64,000 nt of DNA from the NCBI RefSeq assembly GCF_923077115.1, contig NZ_CAKLPX010000003.1, positions 248,001-312,000 of the forward strand, in the 5' to 3' direction. This document shows, piece by piece, positions 36,400 to 43,654 of the stretch. Within the stretch, counting starts at the first letter, position 1, and every line of letters begins with the position of its first letter. The DNA comes from Sinobacterium norvegicum. GTDB taxonomy: Bacteria > Pseudomonadota > Gammaproteobacteria > Pseudomonadales > Sinobacteriaceae. The notes under the pieces are model-generated. The model was given only the letters and a program-made list of their open reading frames with translations. It had not been told where the DNA came from and did no database searches. The position numbers and the translations under genes are program-made.

Positions 36400-37155
36400 C
36401 TACTCGCTTTCCCCGCCCTGTAACAGTCTCCACAGTGCACAGATATAGCCATACAGCTCAACCGCGAGTTCACCATCACTGCTTAACATATCTTCGCTGA
36501 TTCCCCACTCAGCAACTAACACCGCCTCATCAAACGCCTTCCAGCCTACTGCTGCATATTCCCAATCCAGCAATGCCAAACCATCAGTGCCCGCCACTAC
36601 ATTGGCAGGCACCAAATCGTGATGACATAACACCGGCTCAAAATTGCCTTGCAACCCGTCCAACCGCGCCAACAACAACGCTCGGGTCTCACGCAGCTCT
36701 GCTGGCACCACCAATGCTGCTGCCTCAATCTGCCGCCAATAAGTCTCGATATAGTCTCGATAGTTGCGTGTTGGCAGATCGATATTCAATGCATGCACCT
36801 GCGCCACAAGATCCAGCAATTGCTCACGTTTACCGGCCTCTTTGACACTGGCAGCCGGCCAATGTTCGCCGTCAATAAACGCTGTGATCAACACCCCTTC
36901 ATCAGGGGCGCAGTAGTGTACGGTTGGCGCAATGCCGGCCTCACTGACCACGGATAGAATTTTCTGCTCGCGCCAGCGATCGATGCCCAATGCCTCGGCA
37001 TTAGGGGCATTGCGACGCAGGACAAAACGCTGGCCACAGGCTTCAAACAGAATGCTTCGATTGGTCAGACCGCCACTTAACTCGCGCAATATTTTCGGTG
37101 GTTCTGTCAGCCCCAGCGGCCAATGCTGCCAGCCCTGCAGTAATGACTCACCCAT
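36400..37155 (-). CDS. Choline/thiamine-kinase-like phosphotransferase
   Basis: About 251 residues with the aminoglycoside/choline-kinase fold: Gly-rich LSGGLTNRSILFE, Lys-equivalent FVLRRN, the Brenner motif VLCHHDLVPANVV with catalytic Asp and Asn, and metal-binding LLDWEYA. The ATG at 37155 overlaps the pnuC stop by 8 bases; ATG 37179 is an alternative. Coupling to a PnuC-type transporter suggests that the imported vitamin (thiamine or a nicotinamide nucleoside) is trapped by phosphorylation; ThiK is the closest named relative by motif. No TPP riboswitch is visible upstream. Confidence 0.75.
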   Translation of the reverse strand: MGESLLQGWQHWPLGLTEPPKILRELSGGLTNRSILFEACGQRFVLRRNAPNAEALGIDRWREQKILSVVSEAGIAPTVHYCAPDEGVLITAFIDGEHWPAASVKEAGKREQLLDLVAQVHALNIDLPTRNYRDYIETYWRQIEAAALVVPAELRETRALLLARLDGLQGNFEPVLCHHDLVPANVVAGTDGLALLDWEYAAVGWKAFDEAVLVAEWGISEDMLSSDGELAVELYGYICALWRLLQGGESE

Positions 37156-37780
37156 TGTGCGCAACCGTGCTGTGGTCATCGTTGCCGCGGTTACGGCTAC
37201 TGCGGAGATGACGACGCCAGGCCAAAAAGCCAAAGACAGCAATCACGACATAGGCCACATACAACAGCGCTGTTAGGTTCATTGAGCGATCGAGATAGAG
37301 GAAAATCGACACGGCATCGATGACAACCCAGTACAGCCAATTCTCCAACACTTTTTTAGCCACCAGATACGTCGTGATGACACTGGCCCAGGTAGTTAGC
37401 GAGTCGATATAAGGCCAGGCGGCATCGGTGTTACGGCTCATGATAAAGCCACTGACCATGGTTAACATGGCGATCAGTGCCAGCACCACAAGATGCTGCG
37501 GCAGACGCCAACGCGTTATCGCCAATGCACCGCCCTCATGACCTCGCCGCCACTGCTGCCAGCCGTACACCGCCATTCCCATGTAATAAATATTGAGCGC
37601 CGACTCCATCAATAAACTCACATGCCAAAACAGCACGGTATAAATAGCGGTACTGACAAAGGCGCACAGCCAGCACCAGTTATTTTCAGCCAATGCCAGC
37701 AACAGGTAGGCAATTGCCAAGGCGACTGCCAACATCTCCCAGGGGGACTGTGCTAAAAAGGCATCGATTATTGAATTCAT
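37148..37780 (-). CDS. PnuC-type vitamin transporter
   Basis: A 210-residue inner-membrane protein with about seven hydrophobic segments. Family landmarks are MLAVALAIAYLLLALAENNWCW, SALNIYYMGMAVYGWQQW and NWLYWVVIDAVSIFLYLDR. PnuC proteins carry nicotinamide riboside and PnuT relatives carry thiamine by facilitated diffusion, so a downstream kinase makes uptake one-way. Which vitamin cannot be told from sequence alone; the neighbouring kinase leans towards thiamine. Confidence 0.88.
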   Translation of the reverse strand: MNSIIDAFLAQSPWEMLAVALAIAYLLLALAENNWCWLCAFVSTAIYTVLFWHVSLLMESALNIYYMGMAVYGWQQWRRGHEGGALAITRWRLPQHLVVLALIAMLTMVSGFIMSRNTDAAWPYIDSLTTWASVITTYLVAKKVLENWLYWVVIDAVSIFLYLDRSMNLTALLYVAYVVIAVFGFLAWRRHLRSSRNRGNDDHSTVAHNG

Positions 37781-38190
37781 ATTGTCACCGAGTTGTTGAA
37801 CACTATTATAGGCGTAATCTGTGTGTGGTTTGCTCGAAAAATATTAACTGTGCAGGGGGTTGTTGTTCTCGATTTAGTCGTGCCCGGATACATTGTTTAA
37901 TATTAGCCAATTGCTGAAAAAGAAACAAAAGCAAACTGGTAACGTATAGGGCGAAGAAACCATGCACGGCAATACGACTTGGATTCCTCTTATCGATAAA
38001 AGTCTGAATCTTCTGATTCTCTCTATAAAGGCAGTTACAAAACAACAACTATGCCAGCAGTCCTTTCACCGGTTAACCAGAGCTTGACTCTTGATACTGT
38101 CACAGCGACGGCATGTTAAAAAAGGTTATGCCAATACTGTAAAAATACACACACTCCATATTGATAACCTGCAACTAATGCTCGCGCTTG
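37781..38190. other. Intergenic region, 410 bases
   Basis: Low-GC stretch separating the pnuC operon from the accessory region. I found no convincing ORF (an 80-codon minus frame looks accidental), no TPP riboswitch signature and no RNA gene. Confidence 0.45.
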
Positions 38191-38754
38191 TTATAAGTAA
38201 TTTACTCGGTACTCAACTTGAATAAAGTCGTTTGCAAAGGCAGTGGCCTTAGAATTTATTAGTTTAATTGGACTGTCTAGCTCACCGAAAAGCGGGATAC
38301 CACCTCCCAGCAACACGGGAGCTCTAGTGATTGTCATTTCATCAATAAGCTTAAGATTAAGGAATGAGGTGATGGTAGAACCGCCATCAATATAGGCGTG
38401 TTTTAACCCTTTTTTTTCTAGTTTTTTTACCAAGTCAGTAATTTCACCAGAGAACATTTCTACCTTACCTTTCAAGTTTACGGGTGGCGTTTTTATCGTA
38501 TGACTTAAAACCACGATATGCGTATCACCGTAAGGCCATTGTTCGGGAGTCAAATTCATGCTTGAAATCATTTCCATGCACTTGCGCCCCATGATCATAC
38601 AATCAACTGAGGCCATATAAGCGCTAAAGCCCATATCGGGATTATCCCCCATATCTGCTTCTGAATTGCCTGCTGAATGAAGCCAGTCAACACCGCCATC
38701 AATAGTAGCTATATACCCATCTGCACTTGTTGCTATACATACTGAACATTTCAT
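38191..38754 (-). CDS. Dihydrofolate-reductase-family (RibD C-terminal-like) protein
   Basis: A 187-residue protein of the DHFR/RibD-C fold: CSVCIATSADGYIATIDGGVDWL, CMIMGRKCMEMI, LKHAYIDGGSTITSFLN, and MTITRAPVLLGGGIPLFGEL. These stand-alone reductases are common on cassettes and plasmids; the natural substrate is not established. Codon use is AT-richer than in the chromosomal neighbours. The stop TAA is followed by CAAGCGCG, as at the start of an attC site. Its first 29 codons are duplicated at 39664-39749 with the flanking transposase. Confidence 0.85.
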   Translation of the reverse strand: MKCSVCIATSADGYIATIDGGVDWLHSAGNSEADMGDNPDMGFSAYMASVDCMIMGRKCMEMISSMNLTPEQWPYGDTHIVVLSHTIKTPPVNLKGKVEMFSGEITDLVKKLEKKGLKHAYIDGGSTITSFLNLKLIDEMTITRAPVLLGGGIPLFGELDSPIKLINSKATAFANDFIQVEYRVNYL

Positions 38755-38842
38755 ATTGGCTTTCCTGTGCTTGTACTGACTAAAAGCTTACACCTTAAAC
38801 TTAGACCACTGATTATAACCAATTTCAGGGTTGTTTGACGAA

Positions 38843-39663
38843 GATCAATAGGGTCAGAGTCGTTGATCCTGTTTTCTTTGTGCGTTAGCCTCGCAGGGTA
38901 CTTTCATTTATCGGGAAAAGGATTTTCTGATGGCTCGACTACCTCGGTTGTACGTGGAGGGCTGTGCGCAGCATATTATTCAGCGGGGTAATAACCGCGA
39001 GGCTTGTTTTTATGATGAGTCAGATTACAAAGCTTACCTCTCTTTTTTATACGATGCCGCTGCGCAGTACCAAGTGTCCATTCATGCTTTTGTACTGATG
39101 ACCAATCATGTTCACTTATTGGTAACACCCGTGGATGCAAAAGGGGTTGGTCGCATGATGCAATCACTGGGGCGAAGGTATGTGCAATATTTTAATTTTA
39201 CCTATGGACGAACGGGTACCCTGTGGGAGGGGCGCTATAAGTCCACGCTGGTGGATTCTGAACGTTATGTGCTGACGGTCTACCAGTACATTGAGTTAAA
39301 CCCGGTGCGGGCGGGCATGGTTCAGCATGCTGCGGAATATGCTTGGTCTAGCTATCGACACAATGGTGTCGGTAAACGCATCGGGTTAGTGACCCCGCAT
39401 GAAGAGTATCTGCGCTTGGGCAAAACGGATGGCGAGCGTCAGCAGCACTACCGGCTTTTAATCCAAGGGAAAATGAAGGATCGTGACATTATTGCTGTTC
39501 GGCAAGCGACAAATAAAGCCTGGGTGCTTGGGAGCGATCACTTTAAGGCTCAGATTGAGGAGAAAACGGGGCGGCCTGCCGAGCCTGCGAGCAGAGGTGG
39601 CGATAGAAGGTCGGCCCAGTTTTTGGTGAATAGAGTAGATCAATGACTCTGACCCTATTGATC
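38843..39663 (+). mobile_element. RAYT (Y1/HUH) transposase unit, copy 1
   Basis: An 821-base unit bounded by GATCAATAGGGTCAGAGT on the left and its inverted counterpart ACTCTGACCCTATTGATC on the right. Each end is itself partly palindromic (GATCAA...TTGATC), as for REP-associated tyrosine transposases. It contains one intact transposase gene. It is inserted 89 bases upstream of the DHFR-family start. Confidence 0.8.
38930..39646 (+). CDS. REP-associated tyrosine transposase (TnpA_REP), copy 1
   Basis: A 238-residue HUH endonuclease: N-terminal LPRLYVEGCAQHIIQRGNNREACF, the HUH motif MTNHVHLLVTP, and RYVQYFNFTYGRTGTLWEGRYKS with the catalytic Tyr region, then ELNPVRAGMV. These enzymes nick single-stranded DNA at REP-like palindromes. 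The ORF looks intact, with GGAAAAGGA ahead of the ATG. Copy 2 differs by a few residues (NNREACF to NYREACF, VTPHEEY to VVPHEEY, KMKDRD to KMEDRD, SAQF to SVQF). Confidence 0.93.
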   Translation: MARLPRLYVEGCAQHIIQRGNNREACFYDESDYKAYLSFLYDAAAQYQVSIHAFVLMTNHVHLLVTPVDAKGVGRMMQSLGRRYVQYFNFTYGRTGTLWEGRYKSTLVDSERYVLTVYQYIELNPVRAGMVQHAAEYAWSSYRHNGVGKRIGLVTPHEEYLRLGKTDGERQQHYRLLIQGKMKDRDIIAVRQATNKAWVLGSDHFKAQIEEKTGRPAEPASRGGDRRSAQFLVNRVDQ

Positions 39664-39749
39664 CCTGCTGAATGAAGCCAGTCAACACCGCCATCAATAG
39701 TAGCTATATACCCATCTGCACTTGTTGCTATACATACTGAACATTTCAT
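39664..39749 (-). pseudogene. Duplicated 5' fragment of the DHFR-family gene
   Basis: The first 29 codons (MKCSVCIATSADGYIATIDG...) and the upstream flank of the gene at 38191-38754 are repeated here with about 100% identity. The fragment is cut exactly at the right end of transposase copy 1, so it is a by-product of the tandem duplication and not functional. Confidence 0.9.
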
Positions 39750-39837
39750 ATTGGCTTTCCTGTGCTTGTACTGACTAAAAGCTTACACCTTAAACTTAGA
39801 CCACTGATTATAACCAATTTCAGGGTTGTTTGACGAA

Positions 39838-40657
39838 GATCAATAGGGTCAGAGTCGTTGATCCTGTTTTCTTTGTGCGTTAGCCTCGTAGTTACTTACA
39901 TTTATCAGGAAAAGGATTTTCTGATGGCTCGACTACCTCGGTTGTACGTGGAGGGCTGCGCGCAGCATATTATTCAGCGGGGTAATTACCGCGAGGCTTG
40001 TTTTTATGATGAGTCAGACTACAAAGCTTACCTCTCTTTTTTATACGATGCCGCTGCGCAGTACCAAGTGTCCATTCATGCTTTTGTACTGATGACCAAT
40101 CATGTTCACTTATTGGTAACACCCGTGGATGCAAAAGGGGTTGGTCGCATGATGCAATCACTGGGGCGAAGGTATGTGCAATATTTTAATTTTACCTATG
40201 GACGAACGGGTACCCTGTGGGAGGGGCGCTATAAGTCCACGCTGGTGGATTCTGAACGTTATGTGCTGACGGTCTACCAGTACATTGAGTTAAACCCGGT
40301 GCGGGCGGGCATGGTTCAGCATGCTGCGGAATATGCTTGGTCTAGCTATCGACACAATGGTGTCGGTAAACGCATCGGGTTAGTGGTCCCGCATGAAGAG
40401 TATCTGCGCTTGGGCAAAACGGATGGCGAGCGTCAGCAGCACTACCGGCTTTTAATCCAAGGGAAAATGGAGGATCGTGACATTATTGCTGTTCGGCAAG
40501 CGACAAATAAAGCCTGGGTGCTTGGGAGCGATCACTTTAAGGCTCAGATTGAGGAGAAAACGGGGCGGCCTGCCGAGCCTGCGAGCAGAGGTGGCGATAG
40601 AAGGTCGGTCCAGTTTTTGGTGAATAGAGTAGATCAATGACTCTGACCCTATTGATC
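39838..40657 (+). mobile_element. RAYT transposase unit, copy 2
   Basis: An 820-base repeat of copy 1 with the same ends, preceded by about 174 bases of duplicated host flank (39664-39837). Offset to copy 1 is 995 bases at the left end, with one small indel before the ATG. Confidence 0.85.
39924..40640 (+). CDS. REP-associated tyrosine transposase, copy 2
   Basis: A 238-residue near-identical copy of the transposase at 38930, with all HUH and Tyr landmarks kept. The frame stays open to 39858, but the ATG at 39924 aligns with copy 1 and has AGGAAAAGGA upstream. Differences from copy 1 are mostly single substitutions, so the duplication is recent but not immediate. Confidence 0.92.
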   Translation: MARLPRLYVEGCAQHIIQRGNYREACFYDESDYKAYLSFLYDAAAQYQVSIHAFVLMTNHVHLLVTPVDAKGVGRMMQSLGRRYVQYFNFTYGRTGTLWEGRYKSTLVDSERYVLTVYQYIELNPVRAGMVQHAAEYAWSSYRHNGVGKRIGLVVPHEEYLRLGKTDGERQQHYRLLIQGKMEDRDIIAVRQATNKAWVLGSDHFKAQIEEKTGRPAEPASRGGDRRSVQFLVNRVDQ

Positions 40658-41294
40658 TTATGATGAGTCAGATTACAAAGCTTACCTCTCTTTTTTATAC
40701 GATGCCGCTGCGCAGTACCAAGTGTCCATTCATGCTTTTGTACTGATGACCAATCATGTTCACTTATTGGTAACACCCGTGGATGCAAAAGGGGTTGGTC
40801 GCATGATGCAATCACTGGGGCGAAGGTATGTGCAATATTTTAATTTTACCTATGGACGAACGGGTACCCTGTGGGAGGGGCGCTATAAGTCCACGCTGGT
40901 GGATTCTGAACGTTATGTGCTGACGGTCTACCAGTACATTGAGTTAAACCCGGTGCGGGCGGGCATGGTTCAGCATGCTGCGGAATATACTTGGTCTAGC
41001 TATCGACACAATGGTGTCGGTAAACGCATCGGGTTAGTGGTCCCGCATGAAGAGTATCTGCGCTTGGGCAAAACGGATGGCGAGCGTCAGCAGCACTACC
41101 GGCTTTTAATCCAAGGGAAAATGGAGGATCGTGACATTATTGCTGTTCGGCAAGCGACAAATAAAGCCTGGGTGCTTGGGAGCGATCACTTTAAGGCTCA
41201 GATTGAGGAGAAAACGGGGCGGCCTGCCGAGCCTGCGAGCAGAGGTGGCGATAGAAGGTCGGCCCAGTTTTTGGTGAATAGAGTAGATCAATGA
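40658..41294 (+). pseudogene. REP-associated tyrosine transposase, copy 3, 5'-truncated
   Basis: A 654-base partial repeat (40658-41311) of the end of copy 2, lacking the first 26 codons of the gene. It starts at the YDESDYKAY codons directly after the GATC right end of copy 2. The HUH motif and Tyr region remain in frame and a GTG at 40722 could start a 190-residue product, but the N-terminal strand of the fold is missing. It shares some substitutions with copy 2 (VVPHEEY, KMEDRD) and some with copy 1 (SAQF), plus its own AEYTWSS. Confidence 0.85.
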
Positions 41295-41365
41295 CTCTGA
41301 CCCTATTGATCCAGAAGCTCAATGACCTCCTTGGATGTTTGCATGATCTTCCTAATATTCCCTAG

Positions 41366-41470
41366 GGCTAACGCCTCAAACACCGGATTGTGGATGTTGG
41401 CGGTTTTTTTGTGTGTTTTTTCAAAAAAAGTGACGGCATTTACAATTCCGGGTGCTTTGACTTGTTAGGG
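41366..41470 (-). other. Integron attC-like site 1
   Basis: Read on the minus strand it opens CCCTAACAAGTCAAAGC and closes TTTGAGGCGTTAGCC. The outer core sites (CTAAC with GTTAG) and the inner arms (CAAAGCACCCGGAATTGT with ACAATCCGGTGTTTG) pair with the small bulges typical of attC, leaving a variable loop. The lipoprotein gene stop codon TAA lies in the first core site, as in many cassettes. Confidence 0.75.
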
Positions 41471-41911
41471 TTTTACGGACTCTTTCAGTTCGCTCATGTC
41501 AGAGATGGTCGAGGAGTCTGTAGTAGGCACTAAATCCCAAGCTCCGGTCATAACATAGTTGCTGAATTCTGTGATGAAATAATAGGTTTCACCTGCTTTA
41601 GGCTGTAGAGCGTACTGTCTATCAATTCCTGCGGTATCAGTGTGGAGGGTTGTGTCTTTTATTGGAATATCAAATGCTAGAAACCCAACTGGCAATAGCT
41701 CACCTTTACTTTCTCCGTTAGCGAATATAAGCATAGTGTCACCACTGCCTGTCACTCTGTCTGGCCTAAAAACAATTACATTAGCAGTGCTGCCAGTGCT
41801 TTGAATAGTGGATTGATAGTCTTGAAACTTGGCTCCGCTTGCTACTGAACCGCAGCCAGAAAGAGCAGATAAAACAAGAGTGATTAATATTAAGTATGTA
41901 ACTTTTGTCAT
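41465..41911 (-). CDS. Small lipoprotein (DUF2846-like), cassette-borne
   Basis: A 148-residue protein with a lipobox LSALSGC (Cys20) and a beta-rich domain with NVIVFRPDRVTGSG, KGELLPVGFLAFDIP and AGETYYFITEF, the pattern of DUF2846-type lipoproteins. Function unknown. It is flanked on both sides by attC-like sites in the same orientation, so it is very probably an integron gene cassette. Base composition is AT-rich relative to the chromosome around it. Confidence 0.75.
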   Translation of the reverse strand: MTKVTYLILITLVLSALSGCGSVASGAKFQDYQSTIQSTGSTANVIVFRPDRVTGSGDTMLIFANGESKGELLPVGFLAFDIPIKDTTLHTDTAGIDRQYALQPKAGETYYFITEFSNYVMTGAWDLVPTTDSSTISDMSELKESVKP

Positions 41912-41944
41912 TGTAAAATAATCTCGATAGTGATTTTTTGTAGA

Positions 41945-42032
41945 GCCTAACGCTTAGGTAATGGGCAGCTTTGCTGCGAAGCAGCGCTTAAAGCTGTCCA
42001 GCCGCAGGCGTTCATTGACCGTTTTGTTATGT
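41945..42032 (-). other. Integron attC-like site 2
   Basis: Minus strand: opens ACATAACAAAACGGTCAATG and closes CCTAAGCGTTAGGC. The interior pairs as nested arms, CAGCTTT with AAAGCTG and GCTGC(TTC)GCAGC. The AAGCGTTAGGC end is a hallmark of attC sites. Its first core site (ACACATAAC) is complementary to the first bases of the cassette it terminates (TTATGTGTC at 42269), as cassette recombination requires. Confidence 0.8.
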
Positions 42033-42037
42033 GTCTT

Positions 42038-42241
42038 TTAGCCAATTTTCTTCACCATGCCTGGTAGGTATTTGCCCATTTTATTGGGTCCTAGTATTCC
42101 ATAAACAAAAAACAATAAGCCAGTCATTATTCCGCATAATTGAGACAGCAACCCGTCCTGCCCGATAAAAATCATTACACCAAATACAATGATGAAGCAC
42201 AGCCCTGTAATTACGCTAAAAACCCTAATTATCATGCTCAC
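42038..42241 (-). CDS. Small two-helix membrane protein, cassette-borne
   Basis: A 67-residue protein with two hydrophobic helices (about residues 3-27 VFSVITGLCFIIVFGVMIF and 33-50 LCGIMTGLLFFVYGIL) and a basic tail KYLPGMVKKIG. No family recognised. AAGGTGAGC precedes the ATG. It lies between a cassette boundary (42263-42269) and attC-like site 2, the normal layout of a single-gene cassette. Confidence 0.65.
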   Translation of the reverse strand: MSMIIRVFSVITGLCFIIVFGVMIFIGQDGLLSQLCGIMTGLLFFVYGILGPNKMGKYLPGMVKKIG

Positions 42242-42262
42242 CTTTCAGGAACCTATCTAGAC

Positions 42263-42282
42263 ACATAACGCTTATTCTACTG
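42263..42282 (-). other. 3' half of a preceding attC-like site (cassette boundary)
   Basis: Minus strand reads AGAATAAGCGTTATGTGTC. AAGCGTTATG is the closing core of an attC site, and the bases after GTT match the core of attC site 2. The 5' half should lie within 42283-42405, but I cannot pair it convincingly, so it may be decayed. Confidence 0.5.
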
Positions 42283-42443
42283 ACTAGTCGGTAATAACGA
42301 AAAACCTAGGAAGAGTCGGTATAACACCCCAAATCCCCCATAAAGCGGAACGTTCCGCCTATCACCCTTTTAGTATTGCCGAATTAAGCCAGTAAGTAGT
42401 TAATATTTATTGTTTATTAAGGCAGCAACTTATTCGACAAAAA

Positions 42444-42557
42444 ATGAGCGGAATCGTACTGTTTTTAATGCTTGCCGCTGCAGTCGGTATAACCTGCCAT
42501 ATGTATCCCTTAATTTATGCATATATCTTGCTGAAACTACAAGGTATTCTGAAATAA
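42444..42557 (+). CDS. Possible 37-residue membrane microprotein
   Basis: ATG at 42444 to TAA at 42555 encodes a hydrophobic peptide (MSGIVLFLMLAAAVGITC, then HMYPLIYAYILLKLQGILK) that could form two short membrane helices. A TAAGG lies about 22 bases upstream, too far for an ideal ribosome site. It may be another small cassette product or chance. Confidence 0.3.
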   Translation: MSGIVLFLMLAAAVGITCHMYPLIYAYILLKLQGILK

Positions 42558-42854
42558 CTTACATTATTCTCGGCGTTATGCGGAAAAGAGGGGCAATATT
42601 ACTATTTTTACTGTATTTACATACAGTGCTTCTGTCGATCGAAGCGCCTCACTTCCCAGTGACTGCCGATGTCGCCACAGTGCCATCGCAGCAGGGAGGC
42701 TGGCGCCGAGTTTACAGGGACGTACTTGTGGCGTGCAAAGTGAGGCCTGATCTTTGTTGTTGTGCCAAAAGCGCAGCCCGATCATGGCAGCGGGCGGTGA
42801 CTGATGGCGCGTCGTTCGTTGGCTCAGGTTCTGGCAGAGGTGAGAGGAATTAGG

Positions 42855-42890
42855 TTAAAAAAATGGCCTCGAACATTGCATTCGAGGCCG
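42855..42890 (-). terminator. Intrinsic terminator of the frd operon
   Basis: Perfect nine-base stem GGCCTCGAA / TTCGAGGCC with a seven-base loop. On the minus strand it leads into a T-run, 11 bases after the frdD stop. Confidence 0.88.
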
Positions 42891-42900
42891 TGTCTACGGC

Positions 42901-43245
42901 TTACAGCATAAAATAAAACGCCACCGACAAACCCGTGGCCATGGCGGCGAGGCCGTAACTGGCCATTTTGGTTGCCGGGCCGGCGTGGATGCCGACATCG
43001 TGTAAACCGTGGAAGATACGGTGCATGGCATGCCACAGCGACAGCGAGATCACCGCCGCGATGATAATACCGCCCAACCAATGGTCGGCAAAGGCGTGCA
43101 TCGATTGATAGTCGAGGCTGACCCAGCCCATGGGAACGGCGATGGCGATGACGGCGATAATAGCCGGTAGCACGAAGGAGGATACGACGCCGCCCGCTCC
43201 GAACATGGCCCAAAAGAAAGGCTCGTTATGTTTCCATTTCATCAT
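42901..43245 (-). CDS. frdD: Fumarate reductase membrane subunit D
   Basis: A 114-residue three-helix membrane protein (PFFWAMFGAGGVVSSFVLPAI, WLGGIIIAAVISLSLWHAMHRIFH, ASYGLAAMATGLSVAFYFML). With FrdC it anchors the catalytic subunits and oxidises menaquinol. WHAMHRIFHGLHD is the FrdD signature. Last gene of frdABCD. Confidence 0.93.
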   Translation of the reverse strand: MMKWKHNEPFFWAMFGAGGVVSSFVLPAIIAVIAIAVPMGWVSLDYQSMHAFADHWLGGIIIAAVISLSLWHAMHRIFHGLHDVGIHAGPATKMASYGLAAMATGLSVAFYFML

Positions 43246-43255
43246 TCAATTCCTC

Positions 43256-43654
43256 TTAGGCGATGAGAGCGCCGCCAATGACGGCGATGCTGGCGATGAC
43301 AAAGGTAAGCCAGTGGACAATGCCAATGGCGCTCAGTGGCAATCTTTTATCACCGATAAACACCGGTGGTGCCACTCTGGGGGCAATCGAAAACCAGGTA
43401 ATGGTGTGGTAACTGCACAGCAGTAAGCTGGCAATATTGAGCAGCCACAGTACCGGGTTTGACTGTGCCGCCAGCCAGTTATTCCATGCCATCTCGCCGC
43501 TGACCAGGCTGGAAAACCCGGCTAACAGGTTAAGGCAGAAGTAGGCCATCAGAATCGACGAACCCTCACGTACCATGTATTTGGTAAAGAAGGGGTTGTC
43601 TAAATACCAGGTTTTAGACAATTTTGGCGTATACGGTTTACGACTCATGATCAA
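43256..43654 (-). CDS. frdC: Fumarate reductase membrane subunit C
   Basis: A 132-residue three-helix membrane protein with the FrdC opening RKPYTPKLSKTWYLDNPFFTKYMVREGSS and the quinone-site region LLLCSYHTITWFSIAPR. Its ATG overlaps the frdB stop by 4 bases. It forms the membrane anchor and menaquinol site with FrdD. Confidence 0.94.
   Translation of the reverse strand: MIMSRKPYTPKLSKTWYLDNPFFTKYMVREGSSILMAYFCLNLLAGFSSLVSGEMAWNNWLAAQSNPVLWLLNIASLLLCSYHTITWFSIAPRVAPPVFIGDKRLPLSAIGIVHWLTFVIASIAVIGGALIA

Larger units (their letters stand above)
42283..42900. other. Non-coding end of the cassette region
   Basis: Between the last cassette boundary and the frd operon terminator. No integrase gene, no clear attI and no convincing large ORF (a 147-codon plus frame at 42410 has no ribosome site and odd composition). 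A 37-codon hydrophobic ORF at 42444 is listed separately. Confidence 0.45.

Noticed and set aside
37806-38048. 80-codon minus-strand ORF upstream of pnuC
   Set aside because: No ribosome site, no recognisable domain, and low-complexity composition typical of AT-rich non-coding DNA.
37781-38190. TPP riboswitch upstream of the pnuC-kinase pair
   Set aside because: The conserved CTGAGA and ACCTGA elements are absent in the expected orientation.
42551-42590. Plus-strand attC site after the 37-codon ORF
   Set aside because: TAAC and GGCGTTATGC are only about 35 bases apart with no pairing arms, shorter than any functional attC site.
42410-42853. 147-codon plus-strand ORF beside the cassette region
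   Set aside because: No ribosome site, a Cys/Arg-rich tail without domain features, and an equally long minus-strand frame over part of it. It looks accidental.
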